64,000 nt of DNA from Alphaproteobacteria bacterium (GCA_026225415.1 JAMFSS010000003.1:1-64000), one strand, 5' to 3'. Positions 43,891 through 53,210 are shown, counted from the stretch's first letter. The notes: a model not told the origin generated them from the letters alone. Numbers and translations: made by a program.

Positions 43891-43911
43891 CCCCGCGAAG
43901 GCGGGGATCCA
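43886..43911. repeat. GGATC palindrome supplying a start codon
   Basis: gtcatccccgcgaaggcggggatcca, the common alphaproteobacterial palindrome. On the minus strand its atgac end supplies the start codon of the TlpA-like gene and the ggcgggg upstream of it serves as ribosome site. Confidence 0.8.
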
Positions 43912-44035
43912 TTTTCTCTTGGTGGTGGCTTGGCTGTGAGCCTTGCGGCTCACCCCCCTCCCTAACCCTCCCCACGAGGGGGAGGGAACACCAGCAGGAT
44001 TGCGGCTGGGTAGGTTCTTTTGTTGCAAGGGGTAG

Positions 44036-45049
44036 TTACTTCTTTCCATAGTCGAGGCCGAAGGTGCGGTAGAAGTCGGGGCGGTCTTGCCATTTTTCGT
44101 CCAGTTTGACTTCAAGGAACAAATGCACCTTGCGGTCGAACAGGCGCGATATATCCGCGCGGGCTTTTTCGCCAATGCTCTTGATGCGCGAACCACCCTT
44201 GCCAAGGAAGATGGAACGATGATTTTCGCGCGACACCACGATGGTTTGACGTATCACAACCGAACCGTCGCGTTTTTCTTCCAGACTTGCGGGCAACACG
44301 GCGGCCGCATAAGGCAGCTCTTGTTGTAACTGCATATAGATTTGTTCGCGGGTCAATTCGGCGGCAAGGATTTGCGAAGGCAGATCGCTGATCTGGTCTT
44401 CGGTATAAAACCACGGGCTTTCCGGCATTTTATTGACAAGGAATTTTTTCAGATCGTCGGTGCCGTCGCCGGTCAGGGCGGATATCATGAAGACATCAGA
44501 GAACAGGCCGGTTTCGTGTAATTTGGCGACCATCGGCAACAAATAATCACGGTGGATATCATCGGTTTTGTTCATGACCAAAATAACCGATTGTTCGCGG
44601 CGTTTCAGCTCATCGATAATGACGGTAATTCTTTCGTTTTCTTTGCGGTTTGACGCATCGATCATCAACATCAGAACATCGGCATCGGCCAAGCTGCTCC
44701 ATGCTGCCTGTACCATCGCTTTATCAAGGCGCGATGTGGCGGCGAAAATGCCCGGCGTGTCGATAAAGCTGATCTGCGTATCGCCTTCCGACATGATGCC
44801 GAGCGTGCGGATGCGCGTGGTTTGCGCCTTGGGGCTGACGATGGAAACTTTTTGCCCGATATAGCGGTTAAGCAGGGTTGATTTACCGGCATTCGGTGCG
44901 CCCAGAATGGCGACGAATCCAGCATGTGTTGAAGAAGAGCGAGCAGAGGACGAGGAGGTCTTGCTCATTTTTTTCTCACTCTTCTTTGCTCTGTTCGGGC
45001 TCTTCTGCTCATTCTTGCTCGGGCTTTTCTCGCTCTTCTTCTCTCTCAT
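44036..45049 (-). CDS. era: GTPase Era with extended N-terminus
   Basis: A 337-residue Era, a GTPase that helps assemble the 30S subunit. GAPNAGKSTLLN (G1), DTPGIF (G3) and MNKTDD (G4) are followed by the KH domain (IFLGKGGSRIKSIGEKARAD). The first 40 residues are a Lys/Ser/Glu-rich extension (MREKKSEKSPSKNEQ onward) not usual for Era, encoded by inverted repeat P4. Start at 45049 overlaps the rnc stop by 4 bp; an internal Met (MSKTSSSS) would give a nearly normal length. Confidence 0.93.
   Translation of the reverse strand: MREKKSEKSPSKNEQKSPNRAKKSEKKMSKTSSSSARSSSTHAGFVAILGAPNAGKSTLLNRYIGQKVSIVSPKAQTTRIRTLGIMSEGDTQISFIDTPGIFAATSRLDKAMVQAAWSSLADADVLMLMIDASNRKENERITVIIDELKRREQSVILVMNKTDDIHRDYLLPMVAKLHETGLFSDVFMISALTGDGTDDLKKFLVNKMPESPWFYTEDQISDLPSQILAAELTREQIYMQLQQELPYAAAVLPASLEEKRDGSVVIRQTIVVSRENHRSIFLGKGGSRIKSIGEKARADISRLFDRKVHLFLEVKLDEKWQDRPDFYRTFGLDYGKK
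44931..45041. repeat. Purine/pyrimidine inverted repeat P4 in era
   Basis: Perfect 13-bp arms gaagaagagcgag (44931) and ctcgctcttcttc (45029) with an internal imperfect repeat of the words gctcttct and ttgctc. It lies inside the era coding sequence just after the rnc stop. Same composition as P1-P3 in the phage-like cluster, but here in a housekeeping operon. Confidence 0.65.
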
Positions 45050-45783
45050 TTTTTCTTCACCAGTTCCACTAATTTGGCCGCCGCTTCTTTTTGGGCGGCG
45101 CGTTTGGAATCGCCTTCGGCTTGCACCGGCGCGAAACCTTTGACCGAGGCTTCGATCATGAATTTGGGCGCATGCGCGGGGCCCGAATGGGTGACGGTGC
45201 GATAGGCGGGTAGGGGCAAACCGTGACCCTGCGCCCATTCTTGCAACGCCGTTTTGGGGTCGGCGGGCGCTTCGGAAACAGCAATATCGCGTTGCCAGTA
45301 TTTATGGATGAATTGATGCGCGGCGGCGAGGCCACCATCGAGATAGAGCGCGCCAATCACCGCTTCCATCGCATCGGGCAAAGTTGCCAGATTTTTGCGC
45401 GAGTCCGGTTGTTTGGATGCGCCCAAGGCGGTAATGACCGATGCATCCTTGCCGCGCGCCAGACGCACATATTTGCCCAAGCCGATTTCGGACGCAATCA
45501 CGCGGAGCGCCTCGCGGTTGACCAGGGCCGCATGGCGTTTGGCCATTTCGCCTTCATTGGCGTTGGGATAGGCTTCAAACAACCATTCGGCGATGATAAG
45601 CCCCAACACGCGGTCACCAAGAAATTCCAGCCGTTCGTAAGGCGCGCCTTTTTTCTTGGATTGCGAATTGCCCGACAGCGAAGGATGCGTCAACGCGTCT
45701 TCCAGCAATTGCGGATTGGCGAATTTATGCCCGAGTTTTTCGGCCAGCTTGGCGGGGTCGAGTGTGATGGGGGGAGAAATCAT
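45046..45783 (-). CDS. rnc: Ribonuclease III
   Basis: A 245-residue RNase III, which cuts double-stranded RNA (rRNA precursors). The catalytic block YERLEFLGDRVLGLIIAEWL holds the acidic residues; the second acidic patch is MEAVIGALYLDGG. The C-terminal dsRBD ends ...EGDSKRAAQKEAAAKLVELV. Standard lepB-rnc-era order. Confidence 0.95.
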   Translation of the reverse strand: MISPPITLDPAKLAEKLGHKFANPQLLEDALTHPSLSGNSQSKKKGAPYERLEFLGDRVLGLIIAEWLFEAYPNANEGEMAKRHAALVNREALRVIASEIGLGKYVRLARGKDASVITALGASKQPDSRKNLATLPDAMEAVIGALYLDGGLAAAHQFIHKYWQRDIAVSEAPADPKTALQEWAQGHGLPLPAYRTVTHSGPAHAPKFMIEASVKGFAPVQAEGDSKRAAQKEAAAKLVELVKKK

Positions 45784-45786
45784 TTA

Positions 45787-46560
45787 TCAGGTAATTCCCG
45801 TAAATAACCGGCTCCACCGCACTGTCCATGGCCATGACCAGATATGCCAGAAAGGCGTATCGGCATTGATGGAAAAGAACAGGAAGTCGGCGCGGCCGAC
45901 CAGATTTTCTTCGGGCACGAAACCGACCCCGCCTTGCGGGTCGCGGCTGTCGCGTGAATTATCGCGGTTGTCGCCCATAAAGAAATAATGGTGCGGCGGC
46001 ACGGTGAAAGTTTCCGTGTTGTCCAACGGATTTTCGTCGCCCAGTTTGCGGATCACATGATCGGGGTCTTGCGGCAGATGTTCGATGTAATCAACCGCGT
46101 TATCGGGGGCGCGGGCTTCGGCAGTCGGGGTAAGATGGTCCAGACGGTCGCGTTCGACCGGCGTGCCGTTCAGGTACAAAATGCCTTGGCGCATCTGGAT
46201 TTTATCGCCGGGCAGGCCGATCAGGCGTTTGATGTAATCAATCGACGGGTCTTGCGGCCATTTGAACACGACGACATCGCCGCGATGCGGTTCTTCGTCT
46301 GTCAGATGGATGCGGCCGGAAAAAGGCAACAGGCCGAGGAAGGTGCCTTGCGAGCCATAGCCATAGGAGAATTTCGACACGAACAGGAAATCGCCGACCA
46401 GAAGCGTGGGCACCATCGAGCTGGACGGGATATTAAACGGCTCGAACGCAAAAGTGCGGATGATAAGGGCGATCAGCAGGGCCGAGGCGATGGTGCGCAC
46501 TGTTTCCTTGCCGCTTTCGACGACTGTGGGCTCTTTATCGGTGTTTTTGGGGTCGGCCAT
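45787..46560 (-). CDS. lepB: Signal peptidase I
   Basis: A 257-residue LepB: one N-terminal membrane helix (TIASALLIALIIRTF), catalytic Ser in IPSSSMVPTLLVGD, Lys in DYIKRLIGLPGDKI, and GDNRDNSRDSR. It removes signal peptides of exported proteins such as those listed here. Gap to rnc is 3 bp. Confidence 0.95.
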   Translation of the reverse strand: MADPKNTDKEPTVVESGKETVRTIASALLIALIIRTFAFEPFNIPSSSMVPTLLVGDFLFVSKFSYGYGSQGTFLGLLPFSGRIHLTDEEPHRGDVVVFKWPQDPSIDYIKRLIGLPGDKIQMRQGILYLNGTPVERDRLDHLTPTAEARAPDNAVDYIEHLPQDPDHVIRKLGDENPLDNTETFTVPPHHYFFMGDNRDNSRDSRDPQGGVGFVPEENLVGRADFLFFSINADTPFWHIWSWPWTVRWSRLFTGIT

Positions 46561-46692
46561 GTTCGCTCTTATATAATGTGTGTGGGGAAAAGGGCAGTAA
46601 AGGGGGCGGGGCGAGGGAAGTCAAGGATAGGGTGATTTTCAGCAAATATTCATACAAAACCTGTCCATTAGAGGGGAAAGGGAGAGGCGCGG

Positions 46693-47904
46693 ATGCGTGA
46701 GGGTATAAAAAAATGGTTTCAAAAAGCCTCGCCTGACTTGTGGGGATCTTTGGTTGTTACGATCGGGCGGTTACTGGTCGCCGAATATATCGTCGGGATC
46801 CTGGTTTGGTATTTCACTGCCCATGGTTTGGCCGATGCTTCGGGCACGCCGTTGGGTGCCGATTTTATCAATGTCTATGCCGCCGGTATTATGGCGCGGG
46901 GCGGCGGCGCGGCACAGGTTTATGATTGGGACGCGCATCATGCGGTCGAACAGGCGGTGGCGCATTATGATGTGCCTTATTTCGGTTGGCATTATCCGCC
47001 GTTCTTTTTAATTGTCGCTTCGACCATCGCGGTGTTGCCGTATCTGTGGGCGTTTGCGGTTTATATGGCCGTCAGTTTTGCGGGTTATTGGACGGCGATG
47101 CGGCGCGTGATGCCGCGCACACGGGAAAGCTTTTGGTTCTTTGCCGTCTTCCCCGGTATTTTTGACAATGTCATTAACGGACAAAATGGTTTTATCACCG
47201 CCGGTTTGTTGGGTGCTGGTTTATCGATGCTGGAAACCAGCCCGCAACTGGCCGGATTTTTATTGGGGTTGTTGGCGTATAAACCGCAATTTTTTGTGGT
47301 GATACCCGTGATGTTGGCGGTGGGCGGATATGGACGGGTTGCGGCCAAGGTTTTGGTGACGGCGTGCGGTGCGATGATTTTGTCGTGGGGTATTTTCGGC
47401 AGTGATGTATGGCGGGCGTTTTTCGATGCGTCGCAACTGACCCAGCATGTGATTTTGGAACAGGGCGTAACCGGTTGGCAGAAAATACAAAGCGTTTTTT
47501 CCTGGGCGCGGATGTGGGGTGCCGATGTGACGTTAGCCTATGTGGCACAGGGGTTTGTTGCGATTGGTGCCGTGGCAGTGGCGGCGTGGATATGGTTGCG
47601 GCGGGCGGATTTTTCTTTGCGCGTGACGGCGTTGTGTGCCGCGATGATTTTGGCGACGCCTTATGTTTTGGATTATGATTTGATTATTTTGTCGGTGGCT
47701 TTGGCGTTTCTTATGCGTCGCGGAATGGAACACGGATTTTTATCGGGGCAAAAGATTGTGATGGGATTGATGTGGATTTTGCCGATGCTGGCGCGGCATT
47801 GGGGCGGGTATTTGGTGCCTTTGACGCCGCCGGTGATGATGGGTGTTTTGGGGTGGTGTGTTGTGCGGATGAAGGAAGATGGATCCCGGCTTGCGCCGGG
47901 ATGA
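46693..47904 (+). CDS. GT87-family integral membrane glycosyltransferase
   Basis: A 403-residue protein with about ten membrane helices, DUF2029/GT87 type. GADFINVYAAG near residue 57 is the catalytic Asp motif of lipid-linked mannosyltransferases, and FGWHYPPFFLIVA and YKPQFFVVIPVML are family blocks. Substrate unknown. The last residues (DGSRLAPG) and the TGA stop come from a GGATC palindrome, so the original end may have been different. Divergent from lepB. Confidence 0.82.
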   Translation: MREGIKKWFQKASPDLWGSLVVTIGRLLVAEYIVGILVWYFTAHGLADASGTPLGADFINVYAAGIMARGGGAAQVYDWDAHHAVEQAVAHYDVPYFGWHYPPFFLIVASTIAVLPYLWAFAVYMAVSFAGYWTAMRRVMPRTRESFWFFAVFPGIFDNVINGQNGFITAGLLGAGLSMLETSPQLAGFLLGLLAYKPQFFVVIPVMLAVGGYGRVAAKVLVTACGAMILSWGIFGSDVWRAFFDASQLTQHVILEQGVTGWQKIQSVFSWARMWGADVTLAYVAQGFVAIGAVAVAAWIWLRRADFSLRVTALCAAMILATPYVLDYDLIILSVALAFLMRRGMEHGFLSGQKIVMGLMWILPMLARHWGGYLVPLTPPVMMGVLGWCVVRMKEDGSRLAPG

Positions 47905-47905
47905 C
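47881..47905. repeat. GGATC palindrome supplying a stop codon
   Basis: ggatcccggcttgcgccgggatgac. In the GT87 frame it encodes the last six residues and the TGA stop. Twelve bp lie between the stop and the convergent rpoN end. Confidence 0.75.
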
Positions 47906-47915
47906 GAAAGTTTTT

Positions 47916-49400
47916 CTAGGTTCTTTTTTCGCGGCGACGCAGGGCGCTAGTGGGGATATTCATCGCTTCGCGGTATTTGGCGACGGTGCGGCGGGCGATA
48001 TCGATGCCTTCGCCGCGCAACATCATCGATAAATGATCGTCCGAGAGAATCGCGGTGGGTTTTTCATTTTCAATCATCGCGCGGATGCGGGCGCGGACGG
48101 ATTCCGATGACATATCGGCGCCGCCATCGCTGCGTGCCAAGGCGGTTGTGAAAAAATATTTCAGTTCGAACAAACCGCGCGGCGTCGCGATATATTTATT
48201 TTGCGTGACGCGGCTGACAGTCGATTCATGCATTTCGACCAGTAACGCGATATCTTTCAGGATCAAGGGTTTCAGATGATGCACGCCATGGACAAAAAAC
48301 GCGTCTTGCTGTTTCACGATTTCGGTGGCGACTTTTAAAATGGTGGTGGCGCGTTGGTGCAAGGCTTTGACCAACCAGTTCGCTTGTTGCCAATGATCGG
48401 CTATGTAATCCTTGTCGGCCTTTTTCGACAGATTGCCCTGAATTTGCGTGTAATAACGCTCATTCGCCAAAACGCGCGGCAAGGTTTCGGTGTTGAGTTC
48501 AACATGCCAACCGTCGCCTTCTTTATTATGTGTCGGGCGCAACATCACATCCGGCACGATGGGTACCGAAACATCGGACGCAAAAGCCAACGCCGGTTTG
48601 GGATTAAGGGCGCGGATTTCGGCGATCATGTCGGCCAGATCTTCGGCGTCCACATTACACGCGCGCATCAGGGCGTTGTTTTCGCGGCGCGCCAGCAGAT
48701 CGAGATTTTGCAGCAGTAATCCCATCGCGGGATCAAGCCGGTCTTTTTCATGCAGTTGCAGCGCGAGACATTCATGCAAAGACCGCGCGAAAATACCGCA
48801 AGGGTCGAAACGTTGCAGGCGGGCGATAATCGCTTCGAAATGTTCTGCTGTTGCGCCCAATTGCGTGCGCATTAATTCCAGATCGGCGGGAAGATATCCG
48901 GCTTCGTCCAGCATTTCGACCAGGGTCGCCGCGATGATGCGGTCTGTGGCATCCGTAAAATCGACATTGATTTGCGCCAGAAGATGGTCGCGCAGGCTGG
49001 GTTTTTCCGCCACCTGCTGCGCTTCGGAAAATTCATCGTCGTCGAAATTACCGCCGCTGCCTGTGGATGCGAAACGGTCTTCGGCGCCATAACCATCGGC
49101 GGCCCAGACTTCTTCGTTGGCGTTTTCGGCAGGCGTTTCGGTGATATTTCCATCAAGGGGGGCGGCATCGGCGCCAAGGGGGACAGAATGTTCCGTTTGG
49201 CCGGCCACAATATCACTGATCGGGGCTTCGGCGGGCGCGGAATCGCCCCGTTCGAGAAGGGGATTCTTCTCTATCTCCTGTTCGACAAAATCGCCCAATT
49301 CCATGTTCGACATCTGCAACAGCTTGATCGCTTGCTGCAATTGCGGTGTCATTACAAGGGTTTGGCTTTGTCTTTGGTCTAGGCGCTGGCTGAGGCTCAT
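47916..49400 (-). CDS. rpoN: RNA polymerase sigma-54 factor
   Basis: A 494-residue sigma-54. Region I is Gln/Leu-rich (QSQTLVMTPQLQQAIKLLQMSN), then an acidic region II, a core-binding region and the helix-turn-helix. The RpoN box ARRTVAKYREAMNIP is complete. It directs transcription from GG-N10-GC promoters with AAA+ activators. In many alphaproteobacteria rpoN neighbours PTS-Ntr genes; here those are 12 kb away. Confidence 0.95.
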   Translation of the reverse strand: MSLSQRLDQRQSQTLVMTPQLQQAIKLLQMSNMELGDFVEQEIEKNPLLERGDSAPAEAPISDIVAGQTEHSVPLGADAAPLDGNITETPAENANEEVWAADGYGAEDRFASTGSGGNFDDDEFSEAQQVAEKPSLRDHLLAQINVDFTDATDRIIAATLVEMLDEAGYLPADLELMRTQLGATAEHFEAIIARLQRFDPCGIFARSLHECLALQLHEKDRLDPAMGLLLQNLDLLARRENNALMRACNVDAEDLADMIAEIRALNPKPALAFASDVSVPIVPDVMLRPTHNKEGDGWHVELNTETLPRVLANERYYTQIQGNLSKKADKDYIADHWQQANWLVKALHQRATTILKVATEIVKQQDAFFVHGVHHLKPLILKDIALLVEMHESTVSRVTQNKYIATPRGLFELKYFFTTALARSDGGADMSSESVRARIRAMIENEKPTAILSDDHLSMMLRGEGIDIARRTVAKYREAMNIPTSALRRREKRT

Positions 49401-49584
49401 GAACAGAGATTAGCCCCAGAATCTTAAAAAAACATTGATAATTTTGGATTTGGCACTTTTTTTGCATCAAAACTTAAAACAATGGGATAAAATATCTGAC
49501 GAAAGTAAATCGCTGCATGGGTTAGGGCAGCCCAAATGATATAGTTCAATGAATAAAATCTAATAATTTTAAGGAAAAATTACT

Positions 49585-49938
49585 ATGCCAAGACAAACTA
49601 TCAATGAATTTGTTGACGAAAATGCTATTGGCGGCAACGATTCCAAGTCTGGTATTTATAAAGCCTATAATGCTGCTGGCTTTGAAGTTTTTGTAAACCG
49701 TCTGGTCATGGGGCTGGCAGTTTTGGAGCCAGTTGCTACAATTCTTGAGCATACATCTATCCCCATAATTTCCAATGTATTGCCCGATATATTTCGGGTG
49801 GGTGCTATAGTTCTCGCTTTTGGGCGTGTTGGTGCATCCTGTTGGCTTGCAGAAAAAGGGCTTACGGATGCTGTCGTTGTTCAGCAATATAGGGCTTATC
49901 AAGAAGGTAAAAGTCGCTGGTTGAATTTACATTTATAA
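49585..49938 (+). CDS. Small membrane-associated protein, paralogue 1
   Basis: A 117-residue protein beginning MPRQTINEFVDENA with an aaggaaaa site. Weakly hydrophobic helices near residues 35-55 and 62-85. It shares the start pattern QTI(N/S)EFV and general layout with the next gene. Family not recognised. AT-rich. Confidence 0.55.
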   Translation: MPRQTINEFVDENAIGGNDSKSGIYKAYNAAGFEVFVNRLVMGLAVLEPVATILEHTSIPIISNVLPDIFRVGAIVLAFGRVGASCWLAEKGLTDAVVVQQYRAYQEGKSRWLNLHL

Positions 49939-50011
49939 GATAATTGCCACAAATTTTTTGGCGCAAGTATTCGCGTTGTGATAAAGCATCGCCTCTGATT
50001 ATGGAAGATTT

Positions 50012-50386
50012 ATGGCTCAACAAACAATTTCCGAATTTGTGAAAATTGAAGAAAACACCCGCGGTTCCCAAAGCATCTGGCACCGAAAAGAAGATTTTTC
50101 GCAGAATTATGAGCGCGCCAGCAAACAAGTGACCAGAGGGCTTGTGGGGGCCGCTTTTGCAGGAGCCATATCTGTTCATGCCGATAATCCGAAGGTGGAA
50201 ATCGCCGCTGCCGCTGTTGTGCTTGCTGCCCTATGGCGGCTTGCTTGTGCGGCTGCGAATGATGCGACAGGCGTGGTTGACCCGCTTGTCATAGCGCATT
50301 ATCGGCTCACCGAGGGTGAGGGGGCGACAAATTCAATAGTAAGGCGTTGTTATAAAAAGATAAGTTATATTTTAGGGGGCGGGTAG
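50012..50386 (+). CDS. Small membrane-associated protein, paralogue 2
   Basis: A 124-residue protein beginning MAQQTISEFVKIEEN with a ggaaga site. Ala/Val-rich helices (GLVGAAFAGAISV, VEIAAAAVVLAALWRLACAAA). Tandem with its relative above; likely one operon of two divergent copies. No known domain. Lies upstream of rimP but is separated from it by a terminator-like hairpin. Confidence 0.55.
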   Translation: MAQQTISEFVKIEENTRGSQSIWHRKEDFSQNYERASKQVTRGLVGAAFAGAISVHADNPKVEIAAAAVVLAALWRLACAAANDATGVVDPLVIAHYRLTEGEGATNSIVRRCYKKISYILGGG

Positions 50387-50470
50387 GGCAGGGATGCGGT
50401 AAAATACAGGTTTCCCTTGCATTTTTGGGCTGAACGGCTATTGTCGGCTCATCGAACTGGTTAATTTTTG

Positions 50471-50495
50471 AGGTGGGCGAGAGCCCGCCTTTTTT
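50471..50495 (+). terminator. Intrinsic terminator or attenuator before rimP
   Basis: Stem aggtgggc/gcccgcct (one G-U pair) with a gaga loop and a T-run. It lies 38 bp before the rimP ATG, so it either ends the upstream transcript or works as a leader attenuator of the rimP-nusA-infB operon. Confidence 0.75.
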
Positions 50496-50532
50496 ATTGC
50501 CAATTCCAAAAATTAGTTGCTGATACGGAACG

Positions 50533-51036
50533 ATGTCGAAGGTTATTGAGCAAAAGATTGGCGATTTGATCGCGGGCGATGTGGATGCGGCGGGTTATGA
50601 GCTTGTGCGCGTTTATATTTCTGGCGCGGGCAAATACTCGGCTTTGCAGATAATGGCCGAGCGCAAGGATGGCGCGGGCATGAATGTCGATGATTGCGCC
50701 GTGATCAGCAAGCTGGTTTCGGTGATGTTGGAGGCCGATAAGGATTTGGCTGACAAGTATGATTTGGAAGTCAGTTCGCCGGGGATTGATAGGCCGTTGG
50801 TGCGTTTGGCGGATTACGCGCGTTATGCGGGGCATGTCGCCAAGGTGGAATTGAGCGCGGCAAAAGAAGGCCAGAAAAGATTTCAGGGCAAGATTGCGGG
50901 CGTGGCCGGTGATGTTGTTGGATTTGATACCGATAAGGGCAAATTGGCGGTGGCGTTTGGCGAGATTGAGAAGGCCAAGCTGGTGCTGACGGATGAATTG
51001 TTGAAGGCCGCGAAAAGCGGAAAAGTAAGCCACTAA
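50533..51036 (+). CDS. rimP: Ribosome maturation factor RimP
   Basis: A 167-residue RimP that helps 30S assembly. VDAAGYELVRVYI, DDCAVISKLVSVMLEADK and YDLEVSSPGIDRPL are the family blocks. First gene of the rimP-nusA-ylxR-infB operon, 26 bp before nusA. Confidence 0.94.
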   Translation: MSKVIEQKIGDLIAGDVDAAGYELVRVYISGAGKYSALQIMAERKDGAGMNVDDCAVISKLVSVMLEADKDLADKYDLEVSSPGIDRPLVRLADYARYAGHVAKVELSAAKEGQKRFQGKIAGVAGDVVGFDTDKGKLAVAFGEIEKAKLVLTDELLKAAKSGKVSH

Positions 51037-51062
51037 GCAAGTTACTATGGGAGAAGAAACAA

Positions 51063-52553
51063 ATGGAATTGTTGCAAGTTGCTGATGTTGTTTCCCGCGA
51101 AAAAGGGATTGAGCGCGACGAAGTTCTGGCCGCGATGGAGCAGGCTATTCAAAAAGCCGGACGCGCCAAATATGGCCATGAACATGATATCCGCGCCGAA
51201 ATCGACCGCAAAAATGGCGAAGTCCGTTTGCAGCGTTGGTTGGAAGTTGCAGACCCCATCGAAAATGAATTTACGCAAATTTCGGTGAAGGCCGCCAAGA
51301 AAACCAAAGCCGATGCCATTATTGGCGATTTTATTGTCGATGATTTGCCGCCGATCGAAATGGGCCGCATTGCCGCGCAGACTGCCAAGCAAGTGATTGT
51401 GCAGAAGGTGCGCGAGGCCGAACGTCATCGTCAATTCGAAGAATATAAAGACCGCACCGGTGAAGTTATCAGCGGCACCGTCAAGCGTGTCGAGTATGGC
51501 AATATCACGATTGATCTGGGCCGTACCGAAGCGATGTTGCGCCGTGACGAAAGCCTGCCGCGCGAACATTTCAAAAATGGCGACCGCGTCCGCGCCTATA
51601 TTTACGATGTGCGCGAAGAACAACGCGGGCCGCAGATTTTCCTGTCGCGCACCCATCCGTTATTTATGGCCAAACTGTTCACACAGGAAGTGCCGGAAAT
51701 TTATGACGGCGTTATCGAAATCAAATCGGTCGCCCGCGATCCGGGCAGCCGCGCGAAAATCGCGGTGATTTCGAATGACAGCAGTATTGATCCCGTGGGC
51801 GCGTGCGTCGGTATGCGCGGCAGCCGCGTGCAAGCGGTTGTGGGCGAATTGCAGGGCGAAAAAATCGACATCATCCCCTGGTCGCAAGATCCCGCGACAT
51901 TCGTTGTTAACGCGTTGGCGCCTGCCGAAGTTGCCAAGGTCGTGTTGGATGAAGACAACAACCGTATGGATGTTGTCGTGCCTGACGATCAATTGTCGCT
52001 CGCCATCGGCCGCCGCGGACAAAATGTGCGTCTGGCGTCGATGCTGACCGGTTGGGATATCGATATTTTGACCGAGAAGGAAGAATCCGAACGCCGTCAA
52101 ACCGAACTCGCGACACGTACCGCTCTGTTCACCGAAGCATTGGCTGTCGATGATGTCATTGCGCATTTGCTGGTGACCGAGGGCTTTACCCGCGTCGAAC
52201 AAATTGCGGATACGCCCGTGGATGAATTGGCCGAAATCGAAGGTTTCGATGTCGAAGTTGCCGGCGAGTTGCAAGACCGCGCGCGTAACTGGTTGTCGGA
52301 ACTGGCTGCGAAACTGGAAGCGCAACGCAAAGAATTTGGCGTTGTCGATGAAGTCGTCGCTTTGCCGGGATTGAGCATCGAAATGGTGGTCAAGCTGGGC
52401 GAAAAAGGCATCAAGACTTTGGATGATGTTGCGGATTTGGCCAGCGACGAGCTGCGCGAAATCGTGGGCAATGATGAACTGACGGAAGCGAAGGCCAATG
52501 AAATTATCATGGCTGCCCGCGCCCATTGGTTCACTGATACGCCTTCAGCGTGA
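51063..52553 (+). CDS. nusA: Transcription factor NusA
   Basis: A 496-residue NusA (pausing, antitermination). N-terminal domain, S1 domain (GEVISGTVKRVEYGNITIDLG), KH1 (DPVGACVGMRGSRVQAVVGEL), KH2 (SLAIGRRGQNVRLASMLTGW), and two C-terminal acidic helix-hairpin-helix repeats. ATG with ggagaagaaac. Full length for the alphaproteobacterial type. Confidence 0.95.
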   Translation: MELLQVADVVSREKGIERDEVLAAMEQAIQKAGRAKYGHEHDIRAEIDRKNGEVRLQRWLEVADPIENEFTQISVKAAKKTKADAIIGDFIVDDLPPIEMGRIAAQTAKQVIVQKVREAERHRQFEEYKDRTGEVISGTVKRVEYGNITIDLGRTEAMLRRDESLPREHFKNGDRVRAYIYDVREEQRGPQIFLSRTHPLFMAKLFTQEVPEIYDGVIEIKSVARDPGSRAKIAVISNDSSIDPVGACVGMRGSRVQAVVGELQGEKIDIIPWSQDPATFVVNALAPAEVAKVVLDEDNNRMDVVVPDDQLSLAIGRRGQNVRLASMLTGWDIDILTEKEESERRQTELATRTALFTEALAVDDVIAHLLVTEGFTRVEQIADTPVDELAEIEGFDVEVAGELQDRARNWLSELAAKLEAQRKEFGVVDEVVALPGLSIEMVVKLGEKGIKTLDDVADLASDELREIVGNDELTEAKANEIIMAARAHWFTDTPSA

Positions 52554-52571
52554 TGTGGTACGAAAGGGAAA

Positions 52572-53210
52572 ATGACAGCGGTCTTAGAACACGCCACACA
52601 AGAAACGCCTCGCTCCGCCGGTAAAAAAGCGGATAGCGAACGACGTTGCCTTGTGGCTGGCGAATTGAAACCGCGTGCGGAGATGATCCGTTTTGTCATT
52701 GCGCCCGATCAATCCGTTGTTCCCGATCTTTCCGAAAATCTGCCCGGCCACGGGATGTGGGTGACCGCGTCGCGTGATGCCATTCAAACCGCGGCCAAGA
52801 ACAACCTGTTTGCCAAAGCGGCCAAAGAACCCGCCAAACCTGATGCCGATTTGCCGGATTTGGTCGCGCGGTTATTACGCAAACGCTGTGCCGATTTTCT
52901 GGGGCTGGCGAAAAGCGCGGGGATTGCCGTGTTGGGCGAAGGCCAAACCGAAACGGCTATGCGGGCGAATAAACTGTCACTGCATCTGCATGCGCCGGAT
53001 GCCACGCGCAAACTGGATAATCGTTATAATGTGAGCGAATGCGATCTGTTCTCGCGCGACGAGATGGGTGCCGTGTTCGGCTATGACCAAATCGTCTATG
53101 TGGGCATTCTGCCGCACAAACTGACCGATAAGTTAAAGCTGGAAATAAACCGGCTTCGCCCTCTCTTGATATCCCCTCTTTTGACTGATGGAAACGAAGG
53201 ACTAGAATGA
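52572..53210 (+). CDS. YlxR/DUF448 RNA-binding protein with L7Ae-like domain
   Basis: A 212-residue protein: residues 20-85 are a YlxR (DUF448) domain ([31 protein letters not shown]). Residues about 95-145 resemble the L7Ae-type domain ([22 protein letters not shown]). The last part ([13 protein letters not shown]-type end) is common in this alphaproteobacterial version. RNA-binding role in the nusA-infB operon. It overlaps infB by 4 bp. Confidence 0.88.
   Translation: MTAVLEHATQETPRSAGKKADSERRCLVAGELKPRAEMIRFVIAPDQSVVPDLSENLPGHGMWVTASRDAIQTAAKNNLFAKAAKEPAKPDADLPDLVARLLRKRCADFLGLAKSAGIAVLGEGQTETAMRANKLSLHLHAPDATRKLDNRYNVSECDLFSRDEMGAVFGYDQIVYVGILPHKLTDKLKLEINRLRPLLISPLLTDGNEGLE

Noticed and set aside
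43891-44205. Upstream part of the TlpA-like ORF
   Set aside because: It overlaps the end of era and consists of repeat-derived sequence; a signal peptide begins at the ATG at 43890.
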